Source: Flavobacteriaceae bacterium PS02338 (GTDB lineage: Bacteria; Bacteroidota; Bacteroidia; Sphingobacteriales; Sphingobacteriaceae). Taken from it: 64,000 nt of DNA. Numbering within the stretch: the first letter of the stretch is position 1; each line of letters opens with the position of its first letter. The translations under genes and the position numbers were made by a program. This document shows, in pieces, positions 36,694-44,909 of the stretch. The stretch is taken from NCBI GenBank assembly GCA_029959615.1, contig JASCOD010000007.1, positions 239,716 to 303,715 on the forward strand. The letters are read 5' to 3'. The notes beneath the pieces are model-generated. The model made no database searches. It was not told the origin of the DNA and worked only from the letters and a program-made list of their open reading frames with translations.

Positions 36694-37422
36694 ATGAAAA
36701 AACAGATTTTAATGCTTTCAGCAGTTGCGATGGTTATCGTTGCCTCTTGTTCGAAAAGTAAAGAGGAACCAAAGGAAGAAACAGTAAGTTGTCAATTAAC
36801 CGAAAAAACTTCTACTAATGGTAAAATAACTTACACTTACCATAGTGACGGAAAATTAGCTTCTGCTAAAGAAGGAGCTTATCAGGAAACATACACCTAT
36901 ACATCAACTTCGATTACTTGGAAATTTATAGAACCAAGTGGAAGCACTGCAACAACTACTTATACTTTAGATGCACAGGGATTGGTTAAAGCTTCATCTG
37001 ATGGTACGGTAAACAATACATTCACTTACGATGGCAGCGGTTATTTAACGGAAGTTAAAAGTGATGCTTCGTGGGTTGGTACAATTAAATACACTTGGGC
37101 TAACGGAAACCTAACAAAAATTGAGCAGACTAGAAACGGAAGTACTAGTACTACAAGCTTTGAATATGGTTCAGAAAACAGACCAACAGGATTTGGTAAC
37201 GATTATACTTCTGCGAATGAATACATATGGCATGATGGAGATCGTCAGATACTTGGAAGCAATTATTTTGGTAAGCAGCCTAAGAACCTTGTTTTGAAGA
37301 TTACTTTTAGTGGAAATACTTCACAGTTCGGTTATACAAAGGATGCGAATGGCAATATCAGTAAGTTTACCGTTACGGGAACAAACAGTTCATCAACTGA
37401 TTATAAATATAGCTGTAAGTAA
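36694..37422 (+). CDS. lipoprotein with YD-like repeats
   Basis: A 242-residue predicted lipoprotein with lipobox Cys19 (VASC) followed by Ser-Lys-Ser-Lys. The mature part has repeated YTYxxDGKL, FTYDGSGYLTEV, YTWANGNLTKI and FGYTKDANGNISK strands, resembling YD/DUF4595-type lipoproteins. It is the second gene with the TTTATAACCTCTCG leader. A hairpin terminator follows. Confidence 0.65.
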   Translation: MKKQILMLSAVAMVIVASCSKSKEEPKEETVSCQLTEKTSTNGKITYTYHSDGKLASAKEGAYQETYTYTSTSITWKFIEPSGSTATTTYTLDAQGLVKASSDGTVNNTFTYDGSGYLTEVKSDASWVGTIKYTWANGNLTKIEQTRNGSTSTTSFEYGSENRPTGFGNDYTSANEYIWHDGDRQILGSNYFGKQPKNLVLKITFSGNTSQFGYTKDANGNISKFTVTGTNSSSTDYKYSCK

Positions 37423-37430
37423 ATTTAATG

Positions 37431-37458
37431 ATGGCTTAGGGGTTTCTCTAAGCCATTT
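37431..37458 (+). terminator. hairpin terminator
   Basis: ATGGCTTAG, 8-nt loop, CTAAGCCAT followed by TT; weak T-run. Confidence 0.6.
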
Positions 37459-37487
37459 GCATTAATAAGGTAATTAATACGCACATC

Positions 37488-37868
37488 ATGACACTCATTT
37501 ATATATTAGCGTTAATCATAATATTAATTGTTATTGCCTATTTCTATTCTAAAGGGAGCACTAAGCAAAAGGAAGAATTTAATAGGCTGAATGGAAAGCT
37601 TAACGAACAAGATTTTAATTCAAACACAGAAGGGACGCATTTCAGTTGGGAAGAAGTTAAACCTTGTTTAGATAATGTGTTAGCTAGGGAGAATTATAAA
37701 CAACATGATAGTTGCCCGGAATGCAACTTGCCGTCTCAGCGGTTGGTTTGGATTAATTATAGGTCATCACAGCAATCATGGAGCCGTTTGGCAGGTATAG
37801 CAGGTGTGCTTTCGATTTGTCCGAATTGCAAGATACAAGTTCAGTTCGTGTGTGAAATAATAAGCTGA
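37488..37868 (+). CDS. membrane-anchored zinc-ribbon-like protein
   Basis: A 126-residue protein with one N-terminal membrane helix (about 2-20). The cytoplasmic or periplasmic remainder contains CPECN and CPNCK spaced by about 38 residues, the usual layout of a four-Cys zinc ribbon. Function unknown. Followed by the first of the three shared promoter-leader modules. Confidence 0.6.
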   Translation: MTLIYILALIIILIVIAYFYSKGSTKQKEEFNRLNGKLNEQDFNSNTEGTHFSWEEVKPCLDNVLARENYKQHDSCPECNLPSQRLVWINYRSSQQSWSRLAGIAGVLSICPNCKIQVQFVCEIIS

Positions 37869-37953
37869 ATTAATAATAGTCGATTTTTAATGAATGCTTA
37901 ATAAAGGCAACTATTTCATATCTGTAAAGGATGTGGAATGGCTGCTTAAAATC

Positions 37954-38010
37954 ATTTGTTAAATTGAAATGATAGTGTTAGTTTAGGGTTAATTAACAGC
38001 TCGGAATTCT
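37954..38010 (+). promoter_or_regulatory. shared promoter-leader module, copy 1 (before RelA/SpoT gene)
   Basis: TTTG (37955-37958), exactly 20 nt, TAGTTTAG (37979-37986), then AATTAACAGCTCGGAATTCT (37991-38010), which is identical in copy 3. The -33/-7 arrangement and spacing fit the Bacteroidota promoter; the -7 element deviates from TAnnTTTG at one base. The gene starts 108 bases after the module. Confidence 0.7.
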
Positions 38011-38118
38011 AAAGATCTAAAAATGATAAAGCAGTTATGATATTTGTTATAAATATCTAGTGAATTGGTTTGTATAGTTGGATTAAATATCAATTCAAAG
38101 CCAGTAATCTTTAGTATT

Positions 38119-39183
38119 ATGTCAAAAAACAAGGAAACGATTGTTGAAAACTCGGTAAATTGGTTCATAGAAAATAGAACTAACTTCAAGAAGTTATGCT
38201 ATAAAATTAGTAGTATATTGACTGAAGTTCTTGAGGTTGAAAAAGCTCCATATCATATAATTAACTCTAGAGTTAAAGAGGTTGAAAGTTTTAGAAAAAA
38301 GATAAGTGACTATAAATATGATAATCCTATCGAACAAATCACAGACTTTGCAGGAATAAGAATAATAACATATGTTGAAGAGGATGTTAAAAGAATTAAT
38401 CGCATAATTGAAAACATATTTGAAATTGACATAGAAAGAAGTGTCGATAAAAGTAAAAATTTAGGTACAGATAAAGTTGGTTATAAATCAGTTCATTATA
38501 TAGCGAAACTGAAAGACGATCGTTTATCTTTAGTTGAATACAGGAATTTAGAAAATCTTTACTTTGAGATTCAAGTTAGAACTATATTACAGCATGCTTG
38601 GGCGGAAATAGAACACGATAGAAATTATAAGTTTTCTGGAAAATTACCAGATGAAATTGCTAGAAGATTTATGCTTTTATCTGGTTCTTTAGAAATGGCA
38701 GACAGAGAGTTTAATAATATCTCCAAAGAAATTGACAGCCTATCTTTAGATGTAAAAATGGGGATGAAATCAGGAGACTTAAATTTTGAAATTAACAATA
38801 CTTCCTTACATCAGTTCCTGGTTACAAAATTTGAGGGCTTAATAGAGGCAGGCAAAACTATTAGTATGGATTCTGCAGAATTAGTAATAGAAGAGCTTGA
38901 AAGGTATGGGATTGAAAATTTAGACCAGCTTAATAAGTTGTTTACTAAAAGTATTATGAAAGATGTGGAAGGCTATTACGCTGATGATGATCGAAGGGAG
39001 ATTTTTAGTATTGGTATATTGAGATTAATAATGATTTTAAGTGATTTTCATAAGTACTTTCAAAGTGCTTTCAACGATACGTGGTCGATTTGGGACACTA
39101 GAGTAATCAAAAGTGATATTTTCGAAAAGTATAAAGTTGATTGGGGAATTATAGAGAAAGAATATGGTCCTCGCAGACGATGA
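38119..39183 (+). CDS. RelA/SpoT-domain alarmone synthetase-like protein
   Basis: 354 residues from the ATG at 38119 (an upstream TTG at 38065 reads poorly). The synthetase fold is complete: SRVKEVESF (pyrophosphate-donor region), DFAGIRIITYV, GYKSVHYIA (G-loop) and EIQVRTILQHAWAEIEHD with the catalytic Glu. There is no hydrolase, TGS or ACT domain. The C-terminal 140 residues are helical and unknown. Small synthetases of this type include toxin forms in phage defence (toxSAS, CapRel) that make alarmones or pyrophosphorylate tRNA. No separate antitoxin gene is adjacent, so the C-terminus might be regulatory. It heads the defence-like array. Confidence 0.85.
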   Translation: MSKNKETIVENSVNWFIENRTNFKKLCYKISSILTEVLEVEKAPYHIINSRVKEVESFRKKISDYKYDNPIEQITDFAGIRIITYVEEDVKRINRIIENIFEIDIERSVDKSKNLGTDKVGYKSVHYIAKLKDDRLSLVEYRNLENLYFEIQVRTILQHAWAEIEHDRNYKFSGKLPDEIARRFMLLSGSLEMADREFNNISKEIDSLSLDVKMGMKSGDLNFEINNTSLHQFLVTKFEGLIEAGKTISMDSAELVIEELERYGIENLDQLNKLFTKSIMKDVEGYYADDDRREIFSIGILRLIMILSDFHKYFQSAFNDTWSIWDTRVIKSDIFEKYKVDWGIIEKEYGPRRR

Positions 39184-39671
39184 TAGCACTGCTAACTTTT
39201 AGAGTAATATGCTCATTTTTTATTATTCATCCTAAATCCATTCCTTACCCACATTTGTGCCGTATCGAGGGAAAGGAATGGTTTAGTCTTAACTTTGGCG
39301 CTGAAACAAAGCAAGTAATTCCTATTTATGGCAGTGCTAAACTTTAGTATTGTGGTACTTGGGTTTAGTAAGTACAAACATTATTAGGAAGAGCGGTACT
39401 CCGCCAAGGTAATGAGCGCAAAACATCACGCCATCGTTTCACTCTGTCATTCGTTTTGCAATGCTCAACTAATTGGCTTCGTGAAAGCTTTCTCTAGCTT
39501 ATATCTAGGATTTGCTGTGCTACATCCTGGATAAAGCTAATCGCTTTCCACTTTTCAGCTCACCTGCGCAATCGTCCATGCTGCGCTGCGCTTGTGTAAA
39601 ACATAGTCAAAGTCGTGCTGCGCACTTTTCCTTTGACACGTGGACTCCGTTCGCAGGCGGTGAGCAAAGTC
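39184..39671. other. gene-free region rich in large hairpins
   Basis: About 490 bases between the RelA/SpoT and NACHT genes, without a supported ORF. Small hairpins occur at 39355-39375 (GTACTT/AAGTAC) and about 39394-39404 (GCGG/CCGC), followed by the three-hairpin block at 39414-39665 listed separately. Confidence 0.6.
39414..39665 (+). ncRNA. candidate structured RNA/DNA element with three long hairpins
   Basis: Hairpin A, 39414-39466: GAGCGCAAAAC with GTTTTGCAATGCTC. Hairpin B, 39481-39551: GTGAAAGC...AGCTTATATCTAGGAT with ATCCTGGATAAAGCT...GCTTTCCAC, about 25 paired bases. Hairpin C, 39558-39665: GCTCACCTGCG with CGCAGGCGGTGAGC, and inside it GTCCA/TGGAC and GTCAAAG/CTTTGAC. The block abuts the NACHT promoter module. 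It could be a small RNA, a folded recombination site or a long attenuator; strand is assumed from the neighbours. Confidence 0.5.
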
Positions 39672-39727
39672 ATTTGCAAATTTGAAAGGTAAGTGCTAGT
39701 TTAGTGACAATTAATCGCTCTAATTCT
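39672..39727 (+). promoter_or_regulatory. shared promoter-leader module, copy 2 (before NACHT gene)
   Basis: TTTG (39673-39676), exactly 20 nt, TAGTTTAG (39697-39704), then CAATTAATCGCTCTAATTCT, a diverged form of the leader in copies 1 and 3. Upstream GCAGGCGGTG (39653-39662) is also shared with copy 3. The NACHT ATG follows 56 bases after the module. Confidence 0.7.
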
Positions 39728-39783
39728 TGCAGGAATCACACAAAAGTATAGTTTTCAACTAAGCTTCCTGTAATAAAATTGCG

Positions 39784-41787
39784 ATGCGAAAACCTAAATT
39801 TAACAGAATGGATTTGCAAACGGCAAAAGATATTGCACTCATAGCTGCTCCCCTATCAAAAACTGTACTTGATACCTATTTATTGCCATATTTTCAAGAA
39901 ATAAGGCAGAAATGGCTGAGGGAAAAAAAGATAGTAGATTATGCGTTTGAGGATAAATTTCTAGATTATCTTACAGACCTTTACGAAAAGATTGGTGTAT
40001 TAAATACTATCGCCTTTAAAAAAAGGGAGATTTTACTAAATGATGTATATATACCATTGACCCTACGATGTAATGAAATTACAAATGGTAATAATACTCC
40101 GAAAGAATTTAAGATTGAAAGTTTTGACGAAGATATATTTTCAAAGAACAATAAGATTTTAATTATAGATAATGCTGGGATGGGTAAGTCTACCCTTTCA
40201 AAAAAATTATTGTTATCTAGTATTGAGAAGAATTCAGGTGTTCCAGTGTTGATAGAACTTAGGCGCCTTTCTAAAGACAAAGATATTATAAGTGAAATTT
40301 TAGAGCAAATAAATCCAATTAATGATAAAATAGACCGACAGTTTATTTTAGATTTAATCAAGAGAGGAGATTTTATCTTCTTTTTAGATGGATTTGATGA
40401 AATTTCTTTAGCTGAAAGAGCTGTGGTTACATCTCAGATAGAAACGTTTATATCTAAGGCAAAAAAAAATAAATTTATCCTAACTTCTCGCCCAGAAGAT
40501 GCTCTTTCTTCATTTGGGAATTTTCAGAAACATCAAATAAAACCTTTAGAGCATGAAGAAGCGTATCAATTAATTAAAAAATATGACCCAGATACCCGCA
40601 TCGCAGATATTTTAATAGATAAGGTCAAAGAGCCTGAAACACTTAAAAGTGTTGGCGAATATCTTACGACTCCTTTACTTGTATCTTTACTATTTACTGC
40701 TTTCGAACATAAGCAACAAATACCTTTTAAAAAGCATATTTTCTATCGCCAAGTATTTGATGCTCTTTATGAGTCACACGATTTATCTAAGGGAGGAGCA
40801 TTTGAAAGAGATAAATACAGTAAGTTGGCATCCGACGAATTTCACAGAGTGTTAAGGATTTTCGGGTACAGATGTTTGATGCTAGATAACAAAATCGAGT
40901 TCACTAGGGATGAACTAGAAATGAATATTCAAAAAGCAATTGATTTTTGTCCAGAGGTAAACTGTACCTCCAGCAATTTCATAAAGGATTTGTTAGTTAC
41001 CGTACCACTATTTACGAAAGACGGTATTTATTTTAAGTGGTCCCATAAGTCATTACAGGAATATTTCGCCGCGCAATTTATTTATCTAGATGGCAAAGAA
41101 AAACAAGCTGATATTTTAAGACACATCTCTTTTCATCAAGAAAATTCGTCATTTCTTAATATAATTGATTTATATAGTAGTATAGATCCAACAGGATTTG
41201 AGGAAGTGATAGTTAAAAAATTGCTCACTGACTACCTAACTTATATTGATACGTCTTATAAAGGTTTTGATAAACAACAAAAGTTATACAGGCAGAAATA
41301 TAGTTTTGGTTACTACCTTTTTTTAATCAATTTTCCGGTAACCACTAAGACAAGTCACGAATTACGGCTTATCTTTGAATTAGTACGACCTCTTCTAGGT
41401 ATGTTAAAAAAAGGTATGTCTGTAAGTGCTGATTATGATAAAGATAAACTTAGATCTAATATAAAAATTCCGATTATAAGGAAACCAGAGCAAGTCTTAA
41501 TTGATTTCTTATTTAATCTAAAGGTCGACTATATAGTTCAAGATAATTATAAACAAGAGACAGAAAAAATAGATTTAAATTTACCATTGAGAAAAGTTTT
41601 TGAAGTAACAGAAAAGAAAAACTCAATATTAAATAAGGAAGGGAACTTTGAAAAAACTAATAGGCTCATTAGTTTTTTTATTGGTAAACGACTTAAGTAT
41701 ATTGATATTTCTAAGGCAAAAAAGATGCTAATTACTCTCGATAAGAGGGATACTGAAAAGTTAAGGCACGAGCTTTTGAATTTTTGA
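39784..41787 (+). CDS. NACHT-domain NTPase (bacterial NLR-like)
   Basis: A 667-residue STAND ATPase. An N-terminal helical region of 110 residues of unknown type precedes the NACHT core: Walker A DNAGMGKST (129-137), Walker B DFIFFLDGFDE (197-207) and LTSRPE (233-238). The winged-helix part ends in WSHKSLQEYFAAQFI, a hallmark of NACHT proteins. The C-terminal 230 residues are non-repetitive, with no LRR, TPR or WD repeats. Bacterial NACHT proteins (bNACHT) are known anti-phage proteins. No recognised effector domain is fused, so the N-terminal or C-terminal part, or the neighbours, would have to supply it. Confidence 0.87.
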   Translation: MRKPKFNRMDLQTAKDIALIAAPLSKTVLDTYLLPYFQEIRQKWLREKKIVDYAFEDKFLDYLTDLYEKIGVLNTIAFKKREILLNDVYIPLTLRCNEITNGNNTPKEFKIESFDEDIFSKNNKILIIDNAGMGKSTLSKKLLLSSIEKNSGVPVLIELRRLSKDKDIISEILEQINPINDKIDRQFILDLIKRGDFIFFLDGFDEISLAERAVVTSQIETFISKAKKNKFILTSRPEDALSSFGNFQKHQIKPLEHEEAYQLIKKYDPDTRIADILIDKVKEPETLKSVGEYLTTPLLVSLLFTAFEHKQQIPFKKHIFYRQVFDALYESHDLSKGGAFERDKYSKLASDEFHRVLRIFGYRCLMLDNKIEFTRDELEMNIQKAIDFCPEVNCTSSNFIKDLLVTVPLFTKDGIYFKWSHKSLQEYFAAQFIYLDGKEKQADILRHISFHQENSSFLNIIDLYSSIDPTGFEEVIVKKLLTDYLTYIDTSYKGFDKQQKLYRQKYSFGYYLFLINFPVTTKTSHELRLIFELVRPLLGMLKKGMSVSADYDKDKLRSNIKIPIIRKPEQVLIDFLFNLKVDYIVQDNYKQETEKIDLNLPLRKVFEVTEKKNSILNKEGNFEKTNRLISFFIGKRLKYIDISKAKKMLITLDKRDTEKLRHELLNF

Positions 41788-41920
41788 TTACTATTTGCAT
41801 AGATTTATGCGTTTTAAATGGTGTTCTTGTTCCTAAAACAATCTTTCGATTAAACATATATAGAAATTTGGATCTTATTCAGAATAGTATTTTCAGATTT
41901 TCACAAATCAATTGTTCTTT

Positions 41921-42502
41921 ATGAAATTAAAAGCAACTTTGATTATATTGGTTTTTTCATATGTTTCATTCGCTCAAAGTCAAAAGAAAGAGCATCTAAC
42001 TTTTAAAGGTGTTCCAATTGATGGCACACTTGCTCAATATGTTTTGAAAATGAAGCAAGGTGGTTTTGTCCATACAAGTACACAAAATGGTGTTGCATTC
42101 TTAAAAGGTGATTTTGCAGGCTATAAAAATTGTCATGTTGGTGTTTCTACTTTAAAAGCGAGGGATTTAGTTCATAAGATAGCTGTTGTTTTTCCACCTC
42201 GGGAAACTTGGTCGACTCTATCGGGCAATTATTTTGAATTAAAAGAGATGCTTAATGAGAAATATGGTAAGCCGTCGGAAGTGGTGGAAAAGTTTGATAA
42301 TGCATCACCAGACGATGACCATTCAAAGATGTATGAGGTTGAATTTGACCGTTGCAAATATTATTCAACTTGGAAGACCGATAAAGGAGATATCCAACTA
42401 GCAATTGACCACGATGGGATTACACGTTGTTTTGTTAGGTTGTTGTACTTTGATAAGATTAATGGTGACGTTATAAGGGCTAAGGCTAAAGATGATTTAT
42501 AG
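41921..42502 (+). CDS. secreted hypothetical protein downstream of NACHT
   Basis: 193 residues from the ATG at 41921 (TTG at 41912 also open). Signal peptide with cleavage near SFAQS. The mature part is soluble with no recognised motif; two Cys (NCHV and DRCKYY) might pair. It lies 133 bases after the NACHT gene without a shared promoter module, so it may be part of that transcript. Confidence 0.6.
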   Translation: MKLKATLIILVFSYVSFAQSQKKEHLTFKGVPIDGTLAQYVLKMKQGGFVHTSTQNGVAFLKGDFAGYKNCHVGVSTLKARDLVHKIAVVFPPRETWSTLSGNYFELKEMLNEKYGKPSEVVEKFDNASPDDDHSKMYEVEFDRCKYYSTWKTDKGDIQLAIDHDGITRCFVRLLYFDKINGDVIRAKAKDDL

Positions 42503-42557
42503 CTTGATAGACCTTTTCATAGCATCTTTGTTCGATGAGCAGGCGGTGGCAGGAATA

Positions 42558-42613
42558 CTTGCATTACTTGAACTTAAGTGCTAGTTTAGCCTTAATTAAC
42601 AGCTCGGAATTCT
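42558..42613 (+). promoter_or_regulatory. shared promoter-leader module, copy 3 (before nuclease gene)
   Basis: TTG (42559-42561), exactly 20 nt, TAGTTTAG (42582-42589), then AATTAACAGCTCGGAATTCT (42594-42613), identical to copy 1. GCAGGCGGTG lies upstream at 42539-42548, as in copy 2. The nuclease-like gene starts 87 bases later. Confidence 0.7.
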
Positions 42614-42700
42614 GACAAAGCTTACCGAACCTTTCATTAAACCCGTATTTGCATTTATTATGTATTTTATACTACTCATGCTGTACAATTAATAATAGAT

Positions 42701-43915
42701 ATGAAGTCATTTTCAGAAGTATCTTGGTTAGATTTTCCTAAAACCTATTATCAAACCATAAAGGAAAAAATTTCCTCTCAAGGAAAGGAGTATATTCTAA
42801 AAGTTGATGAAAATGAATATATCAATTATCTAATAGAACACTTTAGGATTGAGCCATTGAAGGTCTTAATGGATACTAGACAAGTGTCAGAACCGATAAG
42901 TTCCAAAGAGAGAAGGCAAGATATGTTCGGAAGAGATTATATAAGTGACTGTTATAGTTTTATAGTAACATATATTTTCGAAGGGCATGGAGGCTTATTT
43001 AAGGTGCAACCAAATCCTTATACTTGGTCATATTATGATATTAACGTAAATAATCAAAATAAAACGGTTTCATATTCCTTTAAAATCTATAAGCAAGATG
43101 CTAATGAGTTTAACCAAATAAATTCTGAATGCTATTCAAGAGCATTTGCAAATTTAAAAAATATCAATACAAATGTCGCAGAATTTAATTCAACATTCGA
43201 ACAAACCGTTCGGTCTTTATTTATAAATGAAAAAGAACATTATAAAAAGGAAAATGAGTTTTTTGCAGCAATAAATGTAAAAGTAGATAAGTCAACAGAA
43301 TCAATATTTTCGGCACCTACAATTCAAAAAAAAATTATTACCCAACCAAGGTTAGAGAAGAACAAGGAGTTTAATTCAGTCCCTTCTATGAGTCAAGAAA
43401 TGTATAATGATGTCTTGAAGGTTGTATATGATTCTGGCAAGAGTATGGAGAAAAAGCCCGCATTATATAAAGGGAAAGATGAAGAAGGTTTGAGAGACCA
43501 ATTTCTGTTTATCATGGAAACTCGCTACTCTGGAACTACTGCAACAGGTGAGACGTTTAATAGTGAAGGTAAAGCTGATATTATTTTGAAGTATGCTGAA
43601 GACGGCACCAATTTATTTATTGCTGAGTGTAAATTTTGGCATGGTACTTCCGAATATTTAAAGGCGATATCTCAGCTTTTTGATAGATACCTAACTTGGA
43701 GAGATTCAAAAGTGGCAATAATAGTGTTTGTACAAAATAGAGATTTTACTAACGTATTAAATTCTATTAAAAAGGAAACACCAAATCATGAGTATTTCAT
43801 AAAGCATACTTCCGATAGAGGTGAGTCCTCTTTTGGCTATGAATTTCATCTTAAACAGGATTCGGACAAGATAGTTCAAGTTGAAGTTATGGCATTTCAC
43901 TTCGATAAAAAATAA
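42701..43915 (+). CDS. PD-(D/E)XK nuclease-like protein
   Basis: A 404-residue soluble protein. The C-terminal 150 residues carry a restriction-endonuclease-like core: an acidic helix EEGLRDQFLF (261-270), GKADIILK with Asp293, and LFIAECKFW with Glu309 and Lys311, the E-x-K pair. A conserved-looking Gln-rich helix follows (AISQLFDRYLTWRD). The N-terminal 230 residues are unknown and might bind a partner or DNA. It belongs to the run of genes with the shared promoter module, which suggests a degradative effector in defence; no methyltransferase is present. Confidence 0.78.
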   Translation: MKSFSEVSWLDFPKTYYQTIKEKISSQGKEYILKVDENEYINYLIEHFRIEPLKVLMDTRQVSEPISSKERRQDMFGRDYISDCYSFIVTYIFEGHGGLFKVQPNPYTWSYYDINVNNQNKTVSYSFKIYKQDANEFNQINSECYSRAFANLKNINTNVAEFNSTFEQTVRSLFINEKEHYKKENEFFAAINVKVDKSTESIFSAPTIQKKIITQPRLEKNKEFNSVPSMSQEMYNDVLKVVYDSGKSMEKKPALYKGKDEEGLRDQFLFIMETRYSGTTATGETFNSEGKADIILKYAEDGTNLFIAECKFWHGTSEYLKAISQLFDRYLTWRDSKVAIIVFVQNRDFTNVLNSIKKETPNHEYFIKHTSDRGESSFGYEFHLKQDSDKIVQVEVMAFHFDKK

Positions 43916-44016
43916 AATTTTGACTGTTTCGCATTTAAAAATGTTTTTTGAGTTTGAACGCAAAAGTATGTCGACGAAACTAACAAGCACATCTATTAAA
44001 ACCGTTAATAAAAAAC

Positions 44017-44727
44017 ATGAAACGATTCTTATCTAATATTATTCCTCGGCTATCTGCCTACTCTAAAGAACTAGATATATCAGAAATCTTAATTGATAAA
44101 CCTTGGAATTGGATTGTTGATGAAGCCCAGTACCAAAAGCTAGTGTTTAGACGCGACGGGATACTATTGATGATTCAGGATGGTATCGTAAAAGAAGGCA
44201 AGTGGGAGATTATACTTCCGCTCAAGTCTATTTTGATAGATAGAAATATAGATAAACTTCTATTTAATTTTCAGTTTGTAAACGAATCTGTTCTTTTGCT
44301 GAAGCTTGATGGAAGTTCAAAGGATATAATTCCGTTTATAAATGAAAGTAATCTGCCGTCATTAGATTATATTGAATATTTACAAAGGCTTATTGGATTA
44401 TCAAAAGAAGAAGTGAAAAATTTAGGAAATCCGTATGAAATGATTAAGACTGAATTAGCAAAAGTGAAAAAGGCAGAAAAGGTTTGTTTAGAGCTAATAA
44501 GTTCTGGTAAGAAATTTAATGCTTACGTATTTGTAAATTGGGTAAGCAATCAGAGCCAAGCAGATATTTTAAATTGTTTGAGAGGTTCGAACACAATTGT
44601 GTATTTCAAAGCAAATCAGATTCCTGATGGTGTTTATTCCTTATTTGATTTAGACGAAAGAAAAGCTTATGTTGGCATTTCCGGAAAGGAGACGGTTAGG
44701 ATAGTAAATGGTTTTGTATTTGAATAG
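44017..44727 (+). CDS. island protein of unknown function
   Basis: A 236-residue soluble protein with a beta-rich N-terminal half (LVFRRDGILLMIQDGIVKEGKWEI is read as strands) and a helical linker (EEVKNLGNPYEMIKTELAKVKKAEK) before a second small domain. I recognise no family. It follows the nuclease gene by 101 bases in the same direction. Confidence 0.55.
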   Translation: MKRFLSNIIPRLSAYSKELDISEILIDKPWNWIVDEAQYQKLVFRRDGILLMIQDGIVKEGKWEIILPLKSILIDRNIDKLLFNFQFVNESVLLLKLDGSSKDIIPFINESNLPSLDYIEYLQRLIGLSKEEVKNLGNPYEMIKTELAKVKKAEKVCLELISSGKKFNAYVFVNWVSNQSQADILNCLRGSNTIVYFKANQIPDGVYSLFDLDERKAYVGISGKETVRIVNGFVFE

Positions 44728-44909
44728 CTTCCTTACCGTATAAATTAATTCCTTAATCACTCCTCAAATTTAACCTTTCTCTCCAACACGCTTAAAGGAA
44801 CTACGGCATAAACGTTCACCTGGCATTTGCGCACAACCTATTTATTCCGTTCCTCCTTTGCTTAGTTGTAGACAAAGGTTGCTACTGTTCCATAATTAAT
44901 TAAAATAAT

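Noticed and set aside
39414..39665. Retron msr-msd RNA
   Set aside because: No reverse transcriptase gene is present in the island.
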